Positions 6,337 through 13,271 of a stretch of 27,850 nt of DNA are shown here, piece by piece. Both the position numbers and the translations under genes were made by a program. Below the pieces are notes generated by a model. That model was not told the DNA's origin. It saw only the letters and a program-made list of their open reading frames with translations, and did no database searches. Origin of the DNA: RGIG2206 sp045577615 (GTDB lineage Bacteria; Bacillota; Clostridia; Oscillospirales; Acutalibacteraceae); contig JAZNIT010000023.1 of NCBI GenBank assembly GCA_045577615.1, positions 1-27,850 on the forward strand, written 5' to 3'. Position 1 is the first letter of the stretch. Each line of letters opens with the position of its first letter.

Positions 6337-8523
6337 ATGAACACCAAAAGACTTTTAGCTATGATTGCTATCGTTATGACTGTGGTTATGCTTTTCACCG
6401 GTTGCGGTGACAACAGTGCAACAAGCTCAAACGATGCTTCATCGACTGTATCCGGCACTCACACATCCTCACAAAAGGGCGACAAAAGACCTGCCACTAT
6501 CGTAAATAAGTATTTCGATACCGACGAGTGGAAATCTGTTCCTATGGTCAGCCAATACCTGCTTGACAAGGGCTACGGCGGCGGTGAGGCTTGCCAGCAG
6601 GTTTTGGGCCTTTGCCTCGACTCTGTTGACGGTATGACCGGTTACTTCGGCACCGACGTAGCAGGTATCTACCGCACCAAGGATGGCGGCAAAACCTGGG
6701 CACTTGCAACTGTTGGCTATGAGGCTGTGGGTGCAACCGGCTTTGCTATCGACCCCGTAAATACTGATCGCGTGCTTTGTGTTGGCGCTAACTCTGCCGC
6801 ACAGGATCTTAACGGTATCCACCTTTCAACCGACGGCGGCGACACCTGGAGTTATGTATTCAAATCCACCACCTACGGCTATCGCGACCAACGCAGTCAG
6901 ATTGCCTTCGACAAGTCAAGCTATGACAAGTCAAAGGGCTATTGCACTACTGTTTACTGGTCAAGGGAGGACAACTCCAAAGGCAAAAACTCAAAAAATG
7001 ACCCCAACCTTTACAAATCCACCGACGGTGGCGCAACCTGGAAACTGCTTGAAGGCACTAAGGATTATGCAGGCGGCGACATATTTGTAAACCCCTCCAA
7101 CGGTCATGTATATTGCTCCAACAAAAAGGGCGTTTACGTAAGTGAGGATGGCGGAAAGTCCTTCAAAAAGGTGCTTGATAAGGTCGTCAACTCAATGGAT
7201 TGCGTTCTCACCAAGCCCGCTAACATCTACTGCACCACCGATGAGGGTATGTATATTTCTACCGACGGCGGTAAGAACTGGACTGAGCTCAAGGGCACAG
7301 GTTATCCCGCAAAGTATGCCACCCACCTTCGTGTCAGCCCTGCCAACCCCAACAATATGGTAATGCAGCAGGACTATGCAACCGGCGGTGAGGCAAAGGG
7401 CAGCAATAAGACTTTGTATACCTCTGACGGCGGCAATACCTGGAAGGTGTCTACCCGTCATACCGAGGGCCACTGGACTCCTGCCAATGCAGCCGAGTCA
7501 CGCTTTGCATGGCATCCCACCGACCCCAACAAGGTTATCGTTAACTGGAATGCAATTAATATGTCAACCAACGGCGGTAAAGACTTCTACTGGTCAAACA
7601 CCGGATTTTCTGCAATTTGTGCAACCGGTAAAATCCGCTTTAACGTAAATAACCCCAATCTTATTTCAATTTCAAGCCAGGACTACAACGGCGGCTTCTC
7701 AACCGACGGCGGCAAAACCTGGACCTACGTGCCCTACGGCGAAGCGAGCTGGGGCGGTTACACCTACGGCTCTTACTGCATCGATAAGGATACCACCGTT
7801 GTTGGTCTTGCCACAGCTTGGACAGCTCCCCGTTACATTTGCATCTCTCGCGACGGCGGCAGGAGCATTGAGCGCACCGACATACAGATCAAGGGCAAAG
7901 AAATCGGTATGGGCTACGTTGGTGACGAAAACATCGTATTCATTGGCGAATGGCGTTCAACCGATAAGGGCGAAACTTGGGAGGATATGTCTGCCGACGG
8001 CCACGGTGACGGCTGCAAAGGCGTATACTTCTGCGACAGCACCACGGGCCGACTCTGGGGCGTAGGTGCCAACAAATATTATGTTGTTTACTCTGACGAC
8101 AAGGGCAAAACCTGGAAGAAGTTTGGTGTTGTAGGCGACGGCATCAACGATATCGCCGTAAACACCGAAACAGGTGTGCTTTATGTTGCAGGCGGCGCCC
8201 TTTACACTGCTAATATTAAAGCAGGGGATACCAAGCTTAAGAATGTTGCCACCGGCTTTGCAGGCATCTGTGGCGTAGCTGTTGACCCCAACAACCAAAA
8301 CGTAGTGTACGTTTGCACCAAATCTATCAACCAATCGGTATATCGTTCACTTGACGGCGGCAAAACCTGGACAGGTCTTGTTCGTGTAAAGGGTGACGGC
8401 AGAGGTGAGATTACCACCAACACCCGCTGTGTTGGTGCAGTCGGTGTAAACCCCAAAACAAGCGAGCTCTTCTGTTTTACCGGCTGCTACGGCGTGTGGA
8501 AGCATACTGCCCCTAAAGCATAA
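6337..8523 (+). CDS. Secreted lipoprotein with GH74-like Asp-box beta-propeller (propeller paralog 1)
   Basis: A 728-residue protein. Residues 1-22 are a lipoprotein signal peptide with lipobox LFTGC and lipidated Cys23. A Ser/Thr-rich linker follows to about residue 50. The rest holds twelve Asp-box repeats (S/T-x-D-x-G-x-T-W type), the expected content of two seven-bladed beta-propellers as in GH74 xyloglucanases and sortilin/BNR proteins. TDVAGIYR at 106-113 matches the GH74 first-blade motif TDVGGxYR, whose Asp is catalytic in that family (here D107). QDYNGG (D449) is invariant in all three local paralogs. It likely sits on the outer membrane face and binds or cleaves a glycan, but overall similarity to true GH74 is loose and activity is inferred. 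AAGGAG lies 9 nt before ATG. It is the first gene of its operon, and paralog 2 begins 31 nt after its stop. Confidence 0.8.
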   Translation: MNTKRLLAMIAIVMTVVMLFTGCGDNSATSSNDASSTVSGTHTSSQKGDKRPATIVNKYFDTDEWKSVPMVSQYLLDKGYGGGEACQQVLGLCLDSVDGMTGYFGTDVAGIYRTKDGGKTWALATVGYEAVGATGFAIDPVNTDRVLCVGANSAAQDLNGIHLSTDGGDTWSYVFKSTTYGYRDQRSQIAFDKSSYDKSKGYCTTVYWSREDNSKGKNSKNDPNLYKSTDGGATWKLLEGTKDYAGGDIFVNPSNGHVYCSNKKGVYVSEDGGKSFKKVLDKVVNSMDCVLTKPANIYCTTDEGMYISTDGGKNWTELKGTGYPAKYATHLRVSPANPNNMVMQQDYATGGEAKGSNKTLYTSDGGNTWKVSTRHTEGHWTPANAAESRFAWHPTDPNKVIVNWNAINMSTNGGKDFYWSNTGFSAICATGKIRFNVNNPNLISISSQDYNGGFSTDGGKTWTYVPYGEASWGGYTYGSYCIDKDTTVVGLATAWTAPRYICISRDGGRSIERTDIQIKGKEIGMGYVGDENIVFIGEWRSTDKGETWEDMSADGHGDGCKGVYFCDSTTGRLWGVGANKYYVVYSDDKGKTWKKFGVVGDGINDIAVNTETGVLYVAGGALYTANIKAGDTKLKNVATGFAGICGVAVDPNNQNVVYVCTKSINQSVYRSLDGGKTWTGLVRVKGDGRGEITTNTRCVGAVGVNPKTSELFCFTGCYGVWKHTAPKA

Positions 8524-8554
8524 TTAAACCCACCAAAAACCGGAGGAATCGAAA

Positions 8555-10627
8555 ATGTGTGTAAAAACCAGTCAATTTGAAACAGACCGTTGGGTTGCCT
8601 CGCCAATGATTGACGACGAGCATTATGCTCAGGGCTATATTGGTGGTGAGGCCTGTCAGCAAGTGCTGTGCCCAATCCTTGACCCCATTGAGGGCAAGTA
8701 TGGCCTTTTCGGCACTGACGTAGCAGGCATCTACCGTTCTGAGGACGGCGGCAGAAGCTGGGTAATCTCTACCCTTGGCTGCGATTCCGCAGGCGCCTGT
8801 GGAGCAGCCTTCGACCCCAACAATGTGGAAAGATGTATGATTGTGGGCGCCAACTCTGCCGCTCAGGATGTAAACGGTCTGTTCATTTCAACCGACCACG
8901 GCACAAGCTGGACCCCCGTTCTCCGCGCAAGAACCTACGGTTACCGTGACTTTCGCACACAGATTGCATACGACGAGTCAAGCTACGACGAAAAAATCGG
9001 TGGCAGTGCCATCGTCTATTGGTCACGCGAGGATGTTGACTATTGCCGCTATGCAATGAACGATCCATCCCTTTATAAATCAACCGACGGTGGTGAAAGC
9101 TGGACTCAGCTGCCCAACACCGACTATCTAGGCAACTCTTACCTTGCCGTTCATAAAGAAAATGGCTGGCTACTTGCAGCCAACACAAGGGGCATCTTTC
9201 GCTCAAAGGACGGTGCCGAAACCTTTGAAAAGGTGCTGGATAAAGAAATCTTTTCAATGGATACCATCCGCACCCAACCTAATATGGTATGGGCTACCGC
9301 TTGCGAGGGTCTCTTTATTTCAGAGGACTACGGCGACACCTGGACCTGCCTCAAGGGCGAAAATTATCCCGATTTTCATCCCGACCGCATTCGTGTAAGC
9401 CCTCTCAACACCAACAATATGGTGCTTGAGGACGATTACACCACAATGCCCGAAAACCGTTACGGCCACATCCACGCTTATTCCCGTGACGGCGGCAAAA
9501 CCTGGCACGAGTCAATTCGCCAAACGGTTAAAAACAATCCTCTTTGGGTACCTTCCAACTCGGCTCGCAGCGCCTATTGTTGGGACCCTACCGATGAAAA
9601 TCGCGTAATTTGCAATTGGAACTATATATGCGCCTCTGACGACGGCGGTGAGAATTTCTGGTACTCCAACACAGGCTTCAACGGCATTGCTACAGGCGAC
9701 ATCGTTAAGGTTAACGTCAACAACCCCGATTTGATTGCTTTGCCCAGCCAGGATTATAACGGCGGATTCTCAGTAAACGGCGGTATAACCTGGAAGTACG
9801 TAAATTGGGCAGGTTACGAGTGGGGCGGCCATACCTACGGCGGATACTGTATGAGTGATAAGGTTTCTTTCGTTTCCCGCTCCGAATCTTGGCGCGGCGC
9901 CCGTTTGCTCACCGTCACCCGTGACGGTGGTGAAACTGTTGACCGTACCGATATAGCCATCAAGGGCGTAAAGGTTGGTATGGGTGCTATCGGCAAGCCC
10001 GAGGTTGGCTTTATGGGTGAATGGCGCACCGACGACTGGGCACAAACCTGGCACGAGATGAAGGGCTGCCTCGGCGTATTTTGCGCCGACTACGAAACAG
10101 GTATGCTTTTCGGCTACGATGCAGAGCCTGTGGACGAAACCACCCAAAAGCACTACATTGTTACCAGCATGGATGCAGGCATCAGCTGGAAGCGTTTGGT
10201 AGAGGTATCTGCGCTGGTTACCGATATTGCCTACAACCGCGACCAAGGCACCGTATACTACTGTGCAGGTGAGCAATTATGGCACACCGAGCTTAATGAT
10301 GAAAACCCCAAGCAGCGTCTTGTGGGTGGCTTCACCTATAACAAGCTGGTCAGAAATATTACCGTCGACCCCAAATATCCCAACCTTATGTATGTCAGCT
10401 GTATGTCCAACAAGCATTACGATAACCGCAATATATGGCGTACTCTTGACGGCGGCAAGACCTGGCTTTGCCTCACACGACAAAAAGGTGACGGCAGAAC
10501 AGATCCCGATGGCGGCAGACGTCCTACTTGCCTTGCGGTTGCAGGCAAGAATCGCGACCTGCTTGTGTTTGCAGGCTGCCGCGGCATATGGAAGATGGCG
10601 GCCCCTCCCGAAGAGGCATGTAAATAA
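8555..10627 (+). CDS. GH74-like Asp-box beta-propeller without export signal (propeller paralog 2)
   Basis: A 690-residue paralog of the upstream lipoprotein. The start is clear: GGAGG at 8542-8546 precedes ATG 8555, and the protein begins directly with MCVKTSQFETDRW, with no signal peptide, so it should be cytoplasmic. Twelve Asp boxes occur in the same order as in paralog 1. TDVAGIYR is at residues 54-61 (D55) and QDYNGGFS at about 399-406 (D400). The shared patches YGYRDxRxQIAxD, VYWSRED and WGGHTYGGY suggest a conserved pocket. Some boxes are degenerate (SVNGGITW, TDDWAQTW). Inferred role: a cytoplasmic glycosidase or lyase acting on imported oligosaccharides, or a carbohydrate-binding protein. 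A hairpin terminator follows 6 nt after the stop, so this likely ends the first transcript. Confidence 0.8.
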   Translation: MCVKTSQFETDRWVASPMIDDEHYAQGYIGGEACQQVLCPILDPIEGKYGLFGTDVAGIYRSEDGGRSWVISTLGCDSAGACGAAFDPNNVERCMIVGANSAAQDVNGLFISTDHGTSWTPVLRARTYGYRDFRTQIAYDESSYDEKIGGSAIVYWSREDVDYCRYAMNDPSLYKSTDGGESWTQLPNTDYLGNSYLAVHKENGWLLAANTRGIFRSKDGAETFEKVLDKEIFSMDTIRTQPNMVWATACEGLFISEDYGDTWTCLKGENYPDFHPDRIRVSPLNTNNMVLEDDYTTMPENRYGHIHAYSRDGGKTWHESIRQTVKNNPLWVPSNSARSAYCWDPTDENRVICNWNYICASDDGGENFWYSNTGFNGIATGDIVKVNVNNPDLIALPSQDYNGGFSVNGGITWKYVNWAGYEWGGHTYGGYCMSDKVSFVSRSESWRGARLLTVTRDGGETVDRTDIAIKGVKVGMGAIGKPEVGFMGEWRTDDWAQTWHEMKGCLGVFCADYETGMLFGYDAEPVDETTQKHYIVTSMDAGISWKRLVEVSALVTDIAYNRDQGTVYYCAGEQLWHTELNDENPKQRLVGGFTYNKLVRNITVDPKYPNLMYVSCMSNKHYDNRNIWRTLDGGKTWLCLTRQKGDGRTDPDGGRRPTCLAVAGKNRDLLVFAGCRGIWKMAAPPEEACK

Positions 10628-10633
10628 CAAATC

Positions 10634-10674
10634 AGAAGGCAAACGCAGAAAACATCTGCTTTGCCTTCTTGTCT
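10634..10674 (+). terminator. Terminator between propeller paralogs 2 and 3
   Basis: AGAAGGCAAA (10634-10643) pairs with TTTGCCTTCT (10660-10669), and GCAGA with TCTGC inside it, with one bulged C and a 5-nt loop. The trailing TTGTCTTAATTT is moderately T-rich. The left arm shares AAGGCAAACGCAGAAA with a repeat at 27776-27791. Confidence 0.7.
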
Positions 10675-10801
10675 TAATTTAATGTTTTTGTGTCTGTATC
10701 CACATCTTTACAAGCGCGAAAAATACGGCTATTTGTTAAAGGAATCTTATGTTTCGTCATTATTCGACGGTGCGTCAACTACATACGAGGAGTGGAAGAA
10801 G

Positions 10802-12886
10802 ATGTACGGATTTAATTTTGAGGGTGAGTTTGAAACCAACCAAAAGCACCCAACTGTTGATACCCCTTGGCAGGCAGTGCCCATGGTAACTGCCGAAATT
10901 TTGGCACAGGGCTACACAGGTGGTGAGGGCTGTCAATGGCCCATCTACATCACTACCTCTGCTACCGATCCCGACCTTGCCTTTATGGGCACCGACGTTG
11001 GTGGCCTTTATCGCACCACCGATGGCGGCAAAAATTGGGAGCTTTCAACCATCGGCCTTTACTCATCAGGCGCAACCGGTATGTCTATCGACCCCAAGAA
11101 TGCCAACAAGGTATTGTGCATCGGTGCCAACTCAACCTATTGGGATGTAAACGGCATCTATATGTCTACCAACAAGGGTGACACATGGAAGGCTGTATTT
11201 ACCTATAAGAACACCAAAAACGATTACACCAAGCTTTGTGCATACCGTGACACCCGTCATCAGATTGCCTATGACGAAACCACCTATGACGAGAAGCTTG
11301 GCTATTGCACTACCGTATATTGGTCACGCGATACCATAAAGTATGACAGAAAAGAAAACAATGCTCCCGCATTGCTTAAGTCAACCGACGGCGGTTATAC
11401 CTGGGATGTAGTTAATACCGAAGAATACTCAGGCGGCAACGAGCTTTATGTAAGCCCCACAAAGGGTTGGGTATACCTTGGCCACGCGACCGGCTTCTAC
11501 CTCTCAAAGGACGGCGGCAAAACCTTCAAAAAGGTGCTTGACGCAGCAGTTCACGGCGTAGATGTTATCTCTACCCGCAAGGACAATGTTTATGTCAGCG
11601 CAAAAGAGGGTTACATTGTATCCACCAACAACGGCGAAAGCTTTGAAAAGATTAAGACCAAAGGCTTCCCCACCACCTATCCCGCAAGAATCAGAGTCAG
11701 CCCCGCTAACCCCAACAATATGGTTGTGCAGGATGACCACCTGTTAGCAGGCTTGGGCTACACCAGCGTAATCTATTATTCAAACGACGGCGGCAAGAAC
11801 TGGAAGCAGTCTGTGCTTGACACCAGCAACTCCTTCATTCCTTACAACGTCCGTCAGACCGTATTTGCCTGGAACTGTGCAGACGAGAATCTCTGCATCT
11901 CCACTGGCGGCGATATGATTATGCGCTCTGAAAATGCAGGCGCAAAGTTTGTCTGGGGCGGCAACGGCTACAACGGCTCATGCACCACCTCAATGACTCA
12001 TAATGTCAACAATCCCAACTACATCGCCTTCGGCAATCAGGATTATAACGGCGGCTACTCGCTTGACGCAGGCAAAACCTGGACCTATGTTAACTGGTCA
12101 GGCAATTCCTGGGGCGGCTACTCATACGGCGGCTATGTAATTGACGAGCAGCATATCCTTGCCCTCACCTCGGGCGGCTGGCATAACGACAGAGTTATCA
12201 CCTATACCACCGACGGCGGCAAGACCATCAACAAGACCGAATACATTGTTAAAACCACCTATGTATACGGCGCCTACGGTAAGAATGACATCGTTTTCGC
12301 AGGTCAGTACCGCTCCACTGATAAGGGCGTAACCTGGAAAGAGATGACAGGCTGCACAGGTGTATGCTCTCACGATGCTGACGGCACCCTTTACGGTGTA
12401 AACGGCGACGATATCGTACGTTCTACCGACTACGGCATCACTTGGGAAAAGATAGCCACCATCGGCGAGGGTATCAAGGCTATGACCTATGATATCGACG
12501 GCAAGTGTTTGCTTGTACTTGCCAAGCAGAACCTTGTTTATACCGTAAGCAAAGACAAGAAGGTAGAGAAGCTCTACGACTTTAACATTCACAGAGATGT
12601 AACGGGTGAAAACCTTGACATCCGTGATATTGCCGTTGACCCCGAAAACACCAACTGCATCTTTGTTTGCAGCGGTCGCGGTGTATACGCTTGTGCTACA
12701 GGTGTGCTTCGCACCACCGACGGCGGCAAGACCTGGCTCAACTGTGCCCGCAACGAGGGCGACGGCAGCCGAGGTCCTCAGGCAGGTCGTGACATCAGCC
12801 ACCTTGACATCAATCCTCTCACCCGAGAGCTCTTTGCATCGGGTGCATGCCGCGGTGTTTATAAGATGGCATTGCCACAAAAATAA
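10802..12886 (+). CDS. GH74-like Asp-box beta-propeller without export signal (propeller paralog 3)
   Basis: A 694-residue paralog from the chosen ATG 10802, which has GAGGAG at 10787-10792 with a 9-nt spacer. The frame stays open upstream to 10661, but the outermost starts lie inside or next to a terminator stem and lack ribosome sites. About 30 protein-like residues precede the chosen start, so a somewhat longer product is possible. No start gives a signal peptide, so it should be cytoplasmic. It has twelve Asp boxes in register with paralogs 1 and 2, TDVGGLYR at 64-71 (D65) and QDYNGGYS at about 413-420 (D414). It is the most diverged copy but the closest to the GH74 TDVGG wording. A weak TTTACA-N17-TATTTG promoter may start at 10707. 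A strong terminator follows at 12902. Role inferred as for paralog 2. Confidence 0.78.
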   Translation: MYGFNFEGEFETNQKHPTVDTPWQAVPMVTAEILAQGYTGGEGCQWPIYITTSATDPDLAFMGTDVGGLYRTTDGGKNWELSTIGLYSSGATGMSIDPKNANKVLCIGANSTYWDVNGIYMSTNKGDTWKAVFTYKNTKNDYTKLCAYRDTRHQIAYDETTYDEKLGYCTTVYWSRDTIKYDRKENNAPALLKSTDGGYTWDVVNTEEYSGGNELYVSPTKGWVYLGHATGFYLSKDGGKTFKKVLDAAVHGVDVISTRKDNVYVSAKEGYIVSTNNGESFEKIKTKGFPTTYPARIRVSPANPNNMVVQDDHLLAGLGYTSVIYYSNDGGKNWKQSVLDTSNSFIPYNVRQTVFAWNCADENLCISTGGDMIMRSENAGAKFVWGGNGYNGSCTTSMTHNVNNPNYIAFGNQDYNGGYSLDAGKTWTYVNWSGNSWGGYSYGGYVIDEQHILALTSGGWHNDRVITYTTDGGKTINKTEYIVKTTYVYGAYGKNDIVFAGQYRSTDKGVTWKEMTGCTGVCSHDADGTLYGVNGDDIVRSTDYGITWEKIATIGEGIKAMTYDIDGKCLLVLAKQNLVYTVSKDKKVEKLYDFNIHRDVTGENLDIRDIAVDPENTNCIFVCSGRGVYACATGVLRTTDGGKTWLNCARNEGDGSRGPQAGRDISHLDINPLTRELFASGACRGVYKMALPQK

Positions 12887-12901
12887 TTAAAACTTAATTT
12901 T

Positions 12902-12942
12902 AAAAGCCTTTGAGTTAAAAATTCAAAGGCTTTTATTTTTTT
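12902..12942 (+). terminator. Terminator after propeller paralog 3
   Basis: AAAAGCCTTTGA (12902-12913) pairs perfectly with TCAAAGGCTTTT (12923-12934) over 12 bp and is followed by A and seven Ts. This ends block A. Confidence 0.92.
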
Positions 12943-13163
12943 GTGAGGACAAGTTTTAAAATCATCCCTCATATACTGATAAAAGAGGTAAAAAATGGTA
13001 TAAAATGCTTGCCGAAAGGGGAGAATAGTGCGCCTTGAACAACAATTAACTGATTAACTATTGATATTACACAAATATTTCCATTTTTCTTGTGCTTTTT
13101 AACCATATAACCCCTCGAAATGATATGCAAAATGCCGAAAAATGTGAAAAGATTGTTAACCAT
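12943..13163. other. AT-rich intergenic stretch, no gene recognised
   Basis: Between the block A terminator and the block B promoter I see no convincing gene. A 69-codon reverse-strand frame across it has no ribosome site and looks accidental. TATAAAAT near 12999 resembles a -10 box but lacks a partner -35. The tandem TTAACTGATTAACT near 13050 is a short direct repeat. A GC-richer island (about 13009-13035) stands out but I could not fold it into a known RNA family. Confidence 0.4.
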
Positions 13164-13164
13164 A

Positions 13165-13192
13165 TTTATATTTTTCAAAAGTATGTTACAAT
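13165..13192 (+). promoter_or_regulatory. Promoter of the SBP/ABC importer operon
   Basis: TACAAT (13187-13192) is preceded by TGT, forming an extended -10 element. TTTATA (13165-13170) with a 16-nt spacer is a passable -35. Transcription would start near 13199 with a leader of about 72 nt before GTG 13272. Confidence 0.55.
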
Positions 13193-13271
13193 AGGATAGG
13201 TTAATTGTGGTCTAATGTACCTTTCTGCGCATTTTTGACAAAAAACACACTTTTAAAACGAGGTGCTTTCA

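Noticed and set aside
10749..10751. An ATG with AAAGGA upstream as a start for propeller paralog 3
   Set aside because: It is out of frame with the propeller coding sequence, and translation from it gives no recognisable protein.
12969..13178. A 69-codon reverse-strand frame between the two blocks
   Set aside because: No ribosome site or recognisable domain, low-complexity composition, and it faces against every gene in the window.
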